From NCBI RefSeq assembly GCF_004295795.1, contig NZ_SEBR01000006.1, positions 124,001 through 188,000 on the forward strand: a stretch of DNA of 64,000 bases, written 5' to 3'. The stretch comes from Flavobacterium sp. GTDB taxonomy: Bacteria; Bacteroidota; Bacteroidia; Flavobacteriales; Flavobacteriaceae. Of this stretch, positions 26,032 to 34,097 are shown one piece after another; positions within the stretch are counted from its first letter, which is position 1; each line of letters begins with the position of its first letter. Both the position numbers and the translations under genes were made by a program. The notes under the pieces were generated by a model. The model was not told the origin of the DNA and did not search any database. It saw only the letters and a list, made by a program, of their open reading frames with translations.

Positions 26032-26547
26032 ATGAAAAGATTTTTTTCGTGTTTTCTCATTCTTTTGCTTGCGGCCTCGCAGGTGAATTGTGAGCGCGAC
26101 GACATTTGTGCCGAAACCGATCCGACGACGCCCAGAATCGTGATCGACGTCTACGATTACACAAACAACAGCTTGCTCCGCACGGTGCCGAACATGACGC
26201 TGCGTTCCACCGAAACCGATTCGGTGACAACCTTTACCAACACGAGCAAACTTTACGTGCCGCTCAAGACTTTCGATACAAGCACGACTTATACCTTCAC
26301 GATCAACGATGACGAGAATCCGGCCACTGCAACTTTTTCGGACCAAATCACTTTCACTTACGGAACGCGCGAAATCTACGTTTCCAGAGCCTGCGGATAC
26401 AAAACGGTTTTCGACCTGAGCCGGGAAGTTGGCGTTCCGGCGGTTTTGCTCAACAACGGCAATCCCGGAACCTGGATCAGGAACATCATAATCGACACCC
26501 ACACCATTGAAGCTGAAGATGAGACACATATTAGGATTTATTACTAG
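26032..26547 (+). CDS. DUF6452 family lipoprotein
   Basis: The 171-residue protein starts MKRFFSCFLILLLAASQVNCERDDIC; the lipoprotein signal ends at Cys20. The motif CERDDICAETDPTTPRIVIDVYDY is characteristic of this flavobacterial family. It begins 7 bases after rlmD and overlaps the DUF6048 start by 29 bases, so the three are co-transcribed. Function unknown; probably an envelope component working with the DUF6048 protein. Confidence 0.87.
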   Translation: MKRFFSCFLILLLAASQVNCERDDICAETDPTTPRIVIDVYDYTNNSLLRTVPNMTLRSTETDSVTTFTNTSKLYVPLKTFDTSTTYTFTINDDENPATATFSDQITFTYGTREIYVSRACGYKTVFDLSREVGVPAVLLNNGNPGTWIRNIIIDTHTIEAEDETHIRIYY

Positions 26548-27301
26548 CCTTGTTTTCTGTTTTTCGTCTTTCGGACAGACAGATTCGACGGCTACGGATA
26601 TCGTCGGCCTCAAGGTAAATGGGAACGCGGTCGCCGATTCCACTAAAACCGACACGATCAAACCCAAATTCACGCGCCACGGACTTCGCGTCGGGGTTGA
26701 TTTGTTCCGACTCTCGAGAGGCTTTTGGGACAAAGACTACCGCGGACTCGAAATTACGGGCGATTACCGACTGACGCGCAGTTACTTCCTCGCAGCCGAA
26801 ATTGGCAACGAAGACAAAACTACCGACGACGACCGCCTGAATTTCACAACGAAAGGAACGTATTTCAAGGTTGGCTTCGACTACAATTTCTTCGACAACT
26901 GGCTCGACATGGAAAACGTCGTCTCGATCGGGATGCGCTACGGACTGAGTTCTTTCAGCCAAAAGTTGAACCGATACAAGATCTACAACTCACACAACGA
27001 TTACGGAGAAGAAGTTGTAGTGGTTTCGGGTGAGGAATTCGACGGATTGAGCGCAAGTTGGATAGAGATCGTACTCGGGATGAAGGCCGAGGTTTTCAAA
27101 AACATCTTCGTTGGCTTTAGCGCCAGAATCAATTATATGGTCTCGGAGAAAGAGCCGAACAATTTCGCCAATTTGTATATTCCCGGATTCAACCGCACTT
27201 ATGACGGTAAATTTGGCGTCGGATTCAATTACACTGTGAGTTACTTTATCCCGATCTACAAATCCAAAGTGAAGGAAAAAGAAAAAGCCAGGAAAAAATA
27301 A
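26519..27301 (+). CDS. DUF6048 family outer-membrane protein
   Basis: The 260-residue protein has a signal peptide (HILGFITSLVFCFSSFGQ) and then alternating strand patterns ending in aromatic residues (GVGFNYTVSYFIPIYKSK), as in an outer-membrane beta-barrel of about 10-12 strands. A basic tail follows. The start at 26519 is preferred over a TTG 12 bases before it. Paired with the DUF6452 lipoprotein; probably they act together in the outer membrane. Function unknown. Confidence 0.85.
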   Translation: MRHILGFITSLVFCFSSFGQTDSTATDIVGLKVNGNAVADSTKTDTIKPKFTRHGLRVGVDLFRLSRGFWDKDYRGLEITGDYRLTRSYFLAAEIGNEDKTTDDDRLNFTTKGTYFKVGFDYNFFDNWLDMENVVSIGMRYGLSSFSQKLNRYKIYNSHNDYGEEVVVVSGEEFDGLSASWIEIVLGMKAEVFKNIFVGFSARINYMVSEKEPNNFANLYIPGFNRTYDGKFGVGFNYTVSYFIPIYKSKVKEKEKARKK

Positions 27302-27317
27302 GTTTCCCGAACCTTTG

Positions 27318-27344
27318 ACCGTAGCGCTTGTCTACGGTTTTTTT
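27318..27344 (+). terminator. Terminator after the rlmD operon
   Basis: ACCGTAG, loop CGCTTGT, CTACGGT then T7. It separates this operon from the convergent toxin gene. Confidence 0.85.
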
Positions 27345-27347
27345 GCT

Positions 27348-27605
27348 TCAATCGTAGTGATGCCGGCACTTGAGGACGTATATCGCCTCCTCTTGAAAAC
27401 GGTAGATCAACCGATGTTCCTCGTCGATTCGTCTCGACCAGAATCCAGAATATTTGTGCTTCAGCGGTTCGGGTTTTCCCAATCCTTCATAAGGCGTTCT
27501 CGAAATGTCCTTGAGCAATTCATTTATTTTCCTGACCTTGACCTTATCGACTTTTTGCCAATAAAGATAATCCTCCCAGGATTCGTCGACGAAAATATAC
27601 CGCAT
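27348..27605 (-). CDS. yoeB: YoeB/Txe family toxin (mRNA interferase)
   Basis: The 85-residue protein, MRYIFVDESWEDYLYWQ ... KINELLKDI ... GLGKPEPLKHKYSGFWSRRIDEEHRLIY ... CRHHYD, matches YoeB over its length, including the Glu, Arg and C-terminal His residues of the ribosome-dependent RNase site (Glu46, Arg65 and His83 of E. coli align with GLGKPEPLK, WSRRID and CRHHY). Its start codon overlaps the antitoxin stop by one base, so translation is coupled. It appears intact. Confidence 0.94.
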   Translation of the reverse strand: MRYIFVDESWEDYLYWQKVDKVKVRKINELLKDISRTPYEGLGKPEPLKHKYSGFWSRRIDEEHRLIYRFQEEAIYVLKCRHHYD

Positions 27606-27859
27606 TACTCCTCAGTCAGATCTTTGCCGAAAGATTCTCCTTTTCGGAATCTTTCGATTGCCGAATCGAGCCGCTTTTCGTTGACTCTGGACGATAATTC
27701 GTAGTTCGTGGCCATCAAGGAATTGTATTCCTCAAGCGAAATCACCACAATGCCGGAGTCTTTTCCACGATTGACGATCAACGTGTCGAAATTTTTCGAG
27801 ACGCGATCCAGATAGGATTTTATGTCTTTGCGGAAATCGGAGATGGATGTGACTATCAT
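27605..27859 (-). CDS. yefM: YefM/Phd family antitoxin
   Basis: The 84-residue protein, MIVTSISDFRKDIKSYLDRVSKNFDTLIVNRGKDSGIVVISLEEYNSL, is a typical YefM: an N-terminal dimer and DNA-binding part, then a charged flexible C-terminal tail that wraps the toxin (VNEKRLDSAIERFRKGES). The ATG at 27859 is chosen because it gives the family length; the open frame runs on upstream. It neutralises YoeB and, with it, represses the operon through the operator at 27872-27889. Confidence 0.94.
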   Translation of the reverse strand: MIVTSISDFRKDIKSYLDRVSKNFDTLIVNRGKDSGIVVISLEEYNSLMATNYELSSRVNEKRLDSAIERFRKGESFGKDLTEE

Positions 27860-27871
27860 ATCGACGGAATT

Positions 27872-27889
27872 TGTACAAATATAGGTACA
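27872..27889 (-). promoter_or_regulatory. YefM operator overlapping the -7 box
   Basis: TGTACA at 27872-27877 and GGTACA at 27884-27889 lie 12 bases apart, matching the TGTACA core and spacing known for the E. coli yefM-yoeB operator. On the minus strand TATATTTG (27883-27876), a perfect TAnnTTTG box, lies between and over them, so binding would block transcription. Confidence 0.65.
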
Positions 27890-27926
27890 AAAATCCACCG
27901 ATTTCACCTTTCGCTGCTTTTGATCG

Positions 27927-28370
27927 TTATTTCGCATACTTCTCCTCCAATTCCAATTTTTTGATGCGCGCGCGAATGGCGCCGTTTTGCCTTCCGAAAA
28001 ATCTGGCAAGTTCGGGTACGGATTTTCCTTCGCAATACAGCACTTCGAGTTGTCCGTCGTCTTCTTTCGACCACGGCATAAAAGCCTGTCCGTGTTTCTC
28101 CCTGAGTTTCTCCAGGAATTCGGCTCGCGTATTCGCTTTGGGTTGTGAGGGTTTGATTTTGCGGAATTCCTTGCACGAAATCTGCAGCGATTCGACGAAT
28201 AGGTCAAGATCTTCTTCGGAAATCCCTATTTGGCGTTTTTCTATTCCCGATTCTGTGTTCAGGGTTTCGGAAATTCTCAGTAATACACTGTCGTGCTCGT
28301 CTTTATAAATGTCGAAAACATAGCTCTTGTCGCGTTTTGAAAAGCTCTGGGAGTAAAGTTGTTCGTTCAT
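27927..28370 (-). CDS. PUR-like (DUF3276-type) nucleic-acid-binding protein with C-terminal HTH-like extension
   Basis: In the 147-residue protein, residues about 1-65 (YSQSFSKRDKSYVFDIYKDEHDSVLLRISET ... IGISEEDLDLFVESLQ) resemble the small PUR-alpha-like domain found in Bacteroidota, which binds single-stranded DNA or RNA. Residues about 100-145 (MPWSKEDDGQLEVLYCEGKSVPELARFFGRQNGAIRARIKKLEL) form a helical domain with a pattern W-S-x-E-D ... G-A-I-x-x-R-I, known from the end of some helicases and phage-like regulators. The combination is unusual. The start at 28370 fits the PUR start. Confidence 0.75.
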   Translation of the reverse strand: MNEQLYSQSFSKRDKSYVFDIYKDEHDSVLLRISETLNTESGIEKRQIGISEEDLDLFVESLQISCKEFRKIKPSQPKANTRAEFLEKLREKHGQAFMPWSKEDDGQLEVLYCEGKSVPELARFFGRQNGAIRARIKKLELEEKYAK

Positions 28371-28567
28371 GGCGCTGATTTTAAGATTGATTATTTGGCT
28401 AATACTCAATGCGAAAATAAACGCAATCCGGAAAACCCGATTACAGATTTTCTGTAAAAAATGTTAAAAAATCACAACAACGGAGGCACTTGCAATCCAA
28501 CAGAGAATCATACAATCAATTGGACATGACGACATCAAATTTCACGGCAATTTTGTCGGGTACAACC

Positions 28568-28635
28568 TGCCACTGCCACTGCTACTGCTACTGCTACTGC
28601 CACTGCCACTGCCACTGCAACTGCTACTGCAACTA
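28568..28635. repeat. Hexamer array (TGCCAC/TGCTAC)
   Basis: About 11 units of TGCCAC, TGCTAC and TGCAAC. The stop codon of the following minus-strand gene (28635-28633) lies in the array. No gene between 28371 and 28632. Confidence 0.85.
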
Positions 28636-28866
28636 CTTCACCTCTCGAAGTCCTTTGACAAACATCCAAGACATAAAAATCTTCACGCCGTCTTTGGTCC
28701 GCGTGGCCTGGAATTTCGGTGAAAGGATGGTCGTTGCCACGGCCGCCGTAATCGGTCGCAACCAACCGGTGAGATTCGTGAAGTGCTGAATCAGAAAATA
28801 AAGCGGAATATAAAGTATCGCGAATCCTACAAAATTGTAGATAAGGGCTTTGGTTTGTGGCGTCAT
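28633..28866 (-). CDS. Small membrane protein with two hydrophobic helices
   Basis: A 77-residue protein, MTPQTKALIYNFVGFAILYIPLYFLIQHF, followed by a second hydrophobic part (WLRPITAAVATTIL) and the end KIFMSWMFVKGLREVK. It overlaps the end of the methyltransferase gene by 4 bases (ATGA), so they form one transcript. Family not recognised; the start at 28866 is set by that coupling. Confidence 0.7.
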   Translation of the reverse strand: MTPQTKALIYNFVGFAILYIPLYFLIQHFTNLTGWLRPITAAVATTILSPKFQATRTKDGVKIFMSWMFVKGLREVK

Positions 28867-30020
28867 TGCTGGAATTTGGCTTTTCGGCTGCCTTCGTACA
28901 TCTCGTATTTGACGAATCGGGCTTCGAGGCTTCCGTTGAACAATTTGATCTTGCGCGAAGGTTTGAGTCCGACGAACTTCAAAGCTTCGAGATTTCCGGT
29001 GATGAACCATGCGTTGGTATTCGGATAATTCGTTTTCAGAGTATCGCCGATCTCTCTGTAAAATCTTTCGAGGTGAATGTCAAGGCGTTCCCCATAAGGC
29101 GGATTGAAAACCACGTGCAACGGACCTTTGTTCTCCTTTTGCGTATCGAAAAAATTGCGGTCGTAAACCTTGACATAATCGTCGAGATTCGCGTTTTTCA
29201 AATTGTCTTTTGCTTTTTGTACAGCCGACGGCGCTTTGTCATACCCAACAATCGAATAATGGAATTCACGTGTCTTTTTCAAAAGCGAGTTAGTGATCAT
29301 ATCGAAGAGTTCGTTGTCCCAATCCCTCCATTTCTCGAAAGCAAATTCGCGTCGGTTGATGTTTGCCGGAATGTTGCAGGCGATCATCGCGGCTTCGGCC
29401 AGGATCGTTCCCGAACCGCACATCGGATCAAGAAAATCGCTCGTTCCGTCCCAACCCGAAAGCAACAGCATTCCCGCGGCCAGAACCTCGTTGATAGGCG
29501 CGATATTCGTCGCTGTCCTATAACCGCGATGGTGAAGCGACGCGCCAGAAGTGTCAAGCGAAACATTGCAGCTTTCTTTGGCGATGTGGATGTTGATGCG
29601 CAAATCCGGATGCGTTTTGTCAACCGAAGGACGTTGGCCGGTCTTATTTCGGAACTGATCGACGATCGCGTCCTTGCACTTTTGGGCCACGAATTCCGAA
29701 TGCGTAAAAACATCCGAATGCACCGTGGCATCGATCACGAACGTCTGGCTCGCATCGAGATATTGCGACCAATCGACCATTTGGATGCCGCGGTAAAGCG
29801 TAGCTTCGTTGAACGCCCGGAAGTTATGGATCGGTTTGAGGATCTTGAGTGCCGTACGCAAGGCCAGATTGGCTTTGTACATGAATCCCAGATCGCCCAT
29901 AAAACTGACCATCCGCACGCCCGCTTCCACCTTTTGGGCACCGAGTTGCTGTAATTCTCTTGCCAGGATTTCCTCGAATCCGAAGAAGGTCTTGGCGACC
30001 ATCGCATAATTATTTTCCAT
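28863..30020 (-). CDS. THUMP-domain class I RNA methyltransferase (RlmL N-terminal-half / UPF0020 type)
   Basis: The 385-residue protein has an N-terminal THUMP domain (about 50-155), then the UPF0020 SAM-methyltransferase fold with FLDPMCGSGTILAEAAM and the N6/N2-amino motif FNPPYGERL. This corresponds to the N-terminal half of E. coli RlmL, which makes m2G2445 in 23S rRNA; Bacteroidota often have just this half. The small downstream membrane protein is coupled to it. Confidence 0.9.
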   Translation of the reverse strand: MENNYAMVAKTFFGFEEILARELQQLGAQKVEAGVRMVSFMGDLGFMYKANLALRTALKILKPIHNFRAFNEATLYRGIQMVDWSQYLDASQTFVIDATVHSDVFTHSEFVAQKCKDAIVDQFRNKTGQRPSVDKTHPDLRINIHIAKESCNVSLDTSGASLHHRGYRTATNIAPINEVLAAGMLLLSGWDGTSDFLDPMCGSGTILAEAAMIACNIPANINRREFAFEKWRDWDNELFDMITNSLLKKTREFHYSIVGYDKAPSAVQKAKDNLKNANLDDYVKVYDRNFFDTQKENKGPLHVVFNPPYGERLDIHLERFYREIGDTLKTNYPNTNAWFITGNLEALKFVGLKPSRKIKLFNGSLEARFVKYEMYEGSRKAKFQQ

Positions 30021-30052
30021 TCAGGAATCGCTTAAACCCTGCAAAAATAGTC

Positions 30053-30060
30053 TAAATTTG
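30053..30060 (+). promoter_or_regulatory. -7 box of the methyltransferase/ZIP operon
   Basis: TAAATTTG, perfect TAnnTTTG, 19 bases before the ATG at 30080. Confidence 0.5.
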
Positions 30061-30079
30061 CAAGAATCTTCAAGACGAA

Positions 30080-30838
30080 ATGCCAAATTCCCGCAGTACG
30101 ACAACGCAAGGCTACAAACCGCAAAACTGGTACGCTTCGTGGTTCGACACACCTTACTACCATATTCTTTACAAAGACCGCGATTATGCCGAAGCCCAGT
30201 TGTTCATGGACAATATAACGGCCTACCTGAATCTTCCCGAAGACGCGAAAATACTGGACTTGGCGTGCGGTAAAGGCCGACATTCGGTATATCTGAACAA
30301 GCTCGGATATGACGTTACCGGAGGCGATCTGTCTGAAAACAGCATTGCCGAAGCCTCGAAATCGGCAAACGCGACGCTGCATTTCCAGGTGCACGACATG
30401 CGTCAACCTTGGGAACAAAAGTTCGATGCGATCTTTAATCTCTTTACTAGTTTCGGATATTTTGAGTCCGATGAGGACAATTTCACGACTTTGAAAGCGA
30501 TCCACGACAGTCTATCCGAATACGGATTCGCGGTGATCGACTTCATGAACGTTGCCAAAGTGCTCGAAAATCTGGTGCCATCCGAAATAAAAACCGTCGA
30601 CGGCATCGATTTCCACATCAAGCGCTACCTCGAGGACAACCACATCGTAAAAGAAATCAGGTTTCACGACAAGGGAGAGGATTTCTGCTTCTACGAAAAG
30701 GTCAAAGCCCTGACACTGCAGGATTTCCAGCAGATGATGGACGAAGCCGGAATCTATCTGCTCGACACTTTCGGCGATTACAAACTGCGCAAGTTCTTCA
30801 AAAGCGAGAGCGAACGTCTAATCATGATTTTCAAGTAA
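30080..30838 (+). CDS. Class I SAM-dependent methyltransferase
   Basis: The 252-residue protein has SAM motif I ILDLACGKGRHSVYLNKLGYDVTGGDLSENSI (about 58-89) and an acidic post-I loop, followed by FNLFTSFGYF, which recalls small-molecule methyltransferases of the ubiquinone or tellurite-resistance fold. The substrate is not predictable. Its stop codon overlaps the start of the ZIP transporter gene by one base (TAATG), so the two are co-translated. Confidence 0.88.
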   Translation: MPNSRSTTTQGYKPQNWYASWFDTPYYHILYKDRDYAEAQLFMDNITAYLNLPEDAKILDLACGKGRHSVYLNKLGYDVTGGDLSENSIAEASKSANATLHFQVHDMRQPWEQKFDAIFNLFTSFGYFESDEDNFTTLKAIHDSLSEYGFAVIDFMNVAKVLENLVPSEIKTVDGIDFHIKRYLEDNHIVKEIRFHDKGEDFCFYEKVKALTLQDFQQMMDEAGIYLLDTFGDYKLRKFFKSESERLIMIFK

Positions 30839-31536
30839 TGAACTATCTGTTGCCTTTGCTTTCGGTTTTGATCGGATACGGAGTGGCGCTGTTACTGCGT
30901 CCGCAAAAGAAAAACAGCCTTAAGTTGTTGCTCGCCTTCAGCGGATCTTTCCTGCTGTCGCTCACCGTTCTGCACCTGTTGCCCGAGGTTTACGAAGCGA
31001 CTTTGCACGCTCACGAAGGCGAACATTCCCATTCGGTTTCGGTCGGGATTTTTATCATGTGTGGCATTTTGCTCCAGATCGTGCTCGAGTTTTTCTCGAA
31101 AGGAGCCGAACACGGACACGTCCACGGACACGGCCACATGCACCAAATCCCGTGGTCGCTTTTCATCAGCCTTTGTTTCCACGCACTTCTCGAAGGATTT
31201 CCCGTAGGACATCACCACGATCTGGCCTGGGGAATCGCGATCCATCACTTGCCTATTGCCATCATCCTGACGCTTTTTTTCCTCAATTCGGGTCTTGGCA
31301 AATGGAAAGTTTTCGCGTTCATGCTGACTTTTGCGCTCATGACGCCACTTGGCACTTACGTATCGGTCGCCGTTCCCGGACTTTCCGCTTATTATGCCCA
31401 AATCACGGCAGTCGTCATCGGAATCCTTTTTCACATTTCATCCACGATCATTTTCGAGGCCAGCGAAGACCACAAGTTCAACGTGGCCAAGATTTCGGTG
31501 ATCATTCTCGGGATTCTGTTCGCCTGTTTTCTTTGA
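30838..31536 (+). CDS. ZIP family metal transporter
   Basis: The 232-residue membrane protein has about seven helices, a His-rich cytoplasmic loop (EHGHVHGHGHMHQ, residues 91-103), and the ZIP metal-site motifs HALLEGFPVG (115-124) and IHHLPIAI (135-142). It should import Zn2+ or a similar divalent ion. It is slightly shorter than typical ZIPs. Coupled to the upstream methyltransferase; no Zur-like site was noted. Confidence 0.9.
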   Translation: MNYLLPLLSVLIGYGVALLLRPQKKNSLKLLLAFSGSFLLSLTVLHLLPEVYEATLHAHEGEHSHSVSVGIFIMCGILLQIVLEFFSKGAEHGHVHGHGHMHQIPWSLFISLCFHALLEGFPVGHHHDLAWGIAIHHLPIAIILTLFFLNSGLGKWKVFAFMLTFALMTPLGTYVSVAVPGLSAYYAQITAVVIGILFHISSTIIFEASEDHKFNVAKISVIILGILFACFL

Positions 31537-31594
31537 TTTTTTGATTTGGGCGTTGCGGCGGCCACCGCATTCGGTCACTGCCACTGCCTCCTAG

Positions 31595-31706
31595 TTCGCC
31601 GCCGCCGGGCTGGCGTCACTCGCTTTTTTGCGCGGAAAATGCATCGTTGAACGAAAATTCAGGTGCGCAAAAAGAGCTCAGACAAATGCCGCCATCCCTA
31701 ACGCAG
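31595..31706 (-). repeat. Second dispersed element, copy 2
   Basis: In reverse complement this reads GGGATGGCGGCATTTGTCTG, GAGCTCTTTTTGC, a diverged middle, GCAAAAAAGCGAGTGACG and a GC-rich end, matching 11383-11494 block by block. A short TGCCAC stretch (31575-31588) abuts it. Confidence 0.65.
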
Positions 31707-31743
31707 ACACGATTTTCAATTGAAGTTCGGTCCAAAAACAACT

Positions 31744-31773
31744 TTGTACGGCTTCGAAAAACTCCTACATTTG
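31744..31773 (+). promoter_or_regulatory. Promoter of the secreted protein gene at 31792
   Basis: TTG at 31744-31746, 19-base spacer, TACATTTG at 31766-31773. Both elements fit the flavobacterial consensus; the ATG follows 18 bases later, which decides the start. Confidence 0.68.
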
Positions 31774-31791
31774 AACAAATCACATTTTTCG

Positions 31792-32460
31792 ATGACCCTG
31801 AAAATACTCGCGCTGGTTTGCCTATCGCTTCTTTTTTTACCTAAAGAGGTTTTCGTCGCAAAACACCTCGTTAATGACCCTGATTTTGGCAAAACAGTGA
31901 ATCTGATCCTGAGAAATGATGGCACTTATAACGTCAAGGAAATTCCTGAGAACAAGCGCTATTTCAAACCTAAATCCGCAAGTGGCCGATATAAGATATT
32001 CAGGGACATTATTTTTTTCGAAGACAGTAAACTTTTTTCCAAAGGCGTGCTACATGGTAATTATATCGAACTTTTGGGGCTTTTCCGCGTCAAAATCCGC
32101 ACAAATCGGCTTGACGTAAAATCAGTCGACCAAATAAAAGAACCAGGTGACTTCGCGATATTTTCTTTGAGTGAATTCCAAAAACGCAACTTCGACCCGA
32201 CAGACGAGCCTTTCTATGCAACATCACGAGATTTCGACAAAATCAAGGCAGCGATCGACTCGGCATTCACATCGGACACTCACAACTTCACTGGCAAAAA
32301 ACAATCCGATTACTATAAACAATGTGTTTTCACGAGAAAGGCGAACGGCGAAATTGACGTTTTTGTTTATGGTGAAGCCAAAGAATCGGGCATTTCGAAA
32401 CAAAAGTGGAAATCGGAAATCGTACTTGTTAGTGACGGCGGAACTCTTACTTCGAGATGA
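31792..32460 (+). CDS. Secreted protein of unknown function
   Basis: The 222-residue protein starts MTLKILALVCLSLLFLPKEVFVA, a plausible signal peptide. The rest is hydrophilic (NLILRNDGTYNVKEIPENKRYF, ASGRYKIFRDIIFFED) with a strand-rich pattern similar to small envelope proteins such as the one at 13620. The base composition looks more AT-rich than its neighbours. The start follows the promoter at 31744-31773. I do not recognise the family. Confidence 0.72.
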   Translation: MTLKILALVCLSLLFLPKEVFVAKHLVNDPDFGKTVNLILRNDGTYNVKEIPENKRYFKPKSASGRYKIFRDIIFFEDSKLFSKGVLHGNYIELLGLFRVKIRTNRLDVKSVDQIKEPGDFAIFSLSEFQKRNFDPTDEPFYATSRDFDKIKAAIDSAFTSDTHNFTGKKQSDYYKQCVFTRKANGEIDVFVYGEAKESGISKQKWKSEIVLVSDGGTLTSR

Positions 32461-32628
32461 AAATGAATCTTTCGACTGGAAAAGTCTATGTTTTACACCC
32501 GCATTCGCACGGCTAACGAATTTTTCTTTTCACGATAATAGGCTTTTCGCTACCAATCAACACAATTTGGAACACCACTTATCGTTCCGATTTGTGACCA
32601 CAAATAAAGCAATCAACGAACTTACCAA

Positions 32629-32988
32629 ATGACAAAATCCATACTTTTTACTTTATCGCTTTTGGCTTCCCTAACGAGTGTTTTCGGCCAAAAGAAATCA
32701 AAAACAGAATTCAGGTTCAAACAACCCGAAACGACGGCCGTTTTAATTTGCGATCACGTGCTCGACAAATCGAGAAAAATCCTTTATGCCGCCCACGATT
32801 CAGAAGGCGACTGGCAATTTTTGTGCGGACAGGACGACCACACCGACGAAAATGCCAAAATCATCTCATTAAGACAAGCGGTCGAGCTTGACGAGACGTT
32901 GAACGAACTTTACGAAATGCCCGCAAATGTCGGTGCCGAACGCAAAAGCGTCAACGACAAATGGAAGCCGTTCAAACTCGCCAATTGA
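32629..32988 (+). CDS. Small secreted protein with a GDWQFLCG motif
   Basis: The 119-residue protein has a signal peptide (MTKSILFTLSLLASLTSVFGQ) and then AVLICDHVLDKSRKILYAAHDSEGDWQFLCG ... LDETLNELYEMPANVGAERKSVNDKWKPFK. The combination HVL...ILYAAHD-x-x-GDWQF and the AERKSV..W end recalls a family of small conserved bacterial proteins, mostly cytoplasmic, of unknown role. Here the domain follows a signal peptide, which is unusual if correct. No reliable function. Confidence 0.75.
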   Translation: MTKSILFTLSLLASLTSVFGQKKSKTEFRFKQPETTAVLICDHVLDKSRKILYAAHDSEGDWQFLCGQDDHTDENAKIISLRQAVELDETLNELYEMPANVGAERKSVNDKWKPFKLAN

Positions 32989-33125
32989 CACGCATTCAAA
33001 ACGCGTAATGCCGTTTCGGCCGCAGTAAATCCTGTCCAAATTCAGCAAAAATCGTGTTTACAAGAAAGTGCGTGATGACGGTATTCCAACCGAACATTTT
33101 AGGCCATTACGCTCGCCACATTACT

Positions 33126-33133
33126 TATCTTTG
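33126..33133 (+). promoter_or_regulatory. -7 box of murQ
   Basis: TATCTTTG, perfect TAnnTTTG, 84 bases before the ATG; a leader of about 80 bases is implied. Confidence 0.4.
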
Positions 33134-33217
33134 TAAAACATCCACGCCACAAAACCTGCGAGATCACACATTCCAAGTGTGGAGACCCGCGCTCTTTTTT
33201 TGGCCAAAAACAACAAA

Positions 33218-34048
33218 ATGTCAGACTTCACCAAAACGACCGAACAAGCCTCGCATTACGATTCCCTCGAGAATATGCCGCTAAACGAGCTGTTGGCAAA
33301 CATCAACAACGAAGACAAAACCGTTCCGCTCGCCGTCGAAAAAGCGCTGCCGCAAATCGAGGCACTTATCTCGCAAATCGTTCCGAGAATGAAAAACGGC
33401 GGACGTTTGTTCTACATCGGAGCCGGAACTTCGGGCAGGCTCGGGATCGTCGACGCCTCGGAATGCCCGCCAACGTTCGGTGTTCCTTTCAATCTGGTCA
33501 ACGGCATCATTGCCGGCGGTGACAAAGCGATCCGTCGTGCTGTCGAAAATGCCGAGGACAACGCGGAACAAGCGTGGAAAGATCTGTTGGAAGCGGGAAT
33601 TTCGAGCAATGATAGCGTCGTCGGGATCGCGGCTTCTGGCACGACACCATACGTAATCGGCGGACTCAAGAAGGCCAACGAGCACAACATTCTTACCGGT
33701 TCGATCAGTTGCAATGCCGGAAGTCCTTTGTCACAAACGGCCCAATTCCCGGTAGACGTTGTCGTTGGCCCGGAGTTCGTCACGGGAAGTTCGAGAATGA
33801 AAGCCGGAACCGCGCAAAAACTCGTATTGAACATGATCTCGACCACGACAATGATCCAACTCGGACGCGTAAAAGGCAACAAAATGGTCGACATGCAACT
33901 CTCGAACGACAAACTCGTGGACCGAGGCACGAAAATGATCATGGGCGAAATCCCGGTTTCGTACGAAGAAGCTTCAGCTATGCTACACAAATACGGAAGC
34001 GTTCGAAAAGCCGTTGAAAATTACGATCCCAAAAGGCTCGAGCTATAA
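33218..34048 (+). CDS. murQ: N-acetylmuramic acid 6-phosphate etherase
   Basis: The 276-residue SIS-domain protein contains FYIGAGTSGRLGIVDASECPPTFGV, GIAASGTTPYV, GSISCNAGSPLS and TGSSRMKAGTAQK, the hallmark motifs of MurQ. It cleaves the lactyl ether of MurNAc-6-P to GlcNAc-6-P in peptidoglycan recycling. At 276 residues it is about 20 shorter than the E. coli enzyme, a common length in Bacteroidota. The start at 33218 is chosen because it gives the family N-terminus. Its partner kinase/ABC or PTS genes are not in view. Confidence 0.95.
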   Translation: MSDFTKTTEQASHYDSLENMPLNELLANINNEDKTVPLAVEKALPQIEALISQIVPRMKNGGRLFYIGAGTSGRLGIVDASECPPTFGVPFNLVNGIIAGGDKAIRRAVENAEDNAEQAWKDLLEAGISSNDSVVGIAASGTTPYVIGGLKKANEHNILTGSISCNAGSPLSQTAQFPVDVVVGPEFVTGSSRMKAGTAQKLVLNMISTTTMIQLGRVKGNKMVDMQLSNDKLVDRGTKMIMGEIPVSYEEASAMLHKYGSVRKAVENYDPKRLEL

Positions 34049-34097
34049 ACAATCGCCTTGGCGCAATTCGCTTATTTCCAATCCAAAAATCCACAAA

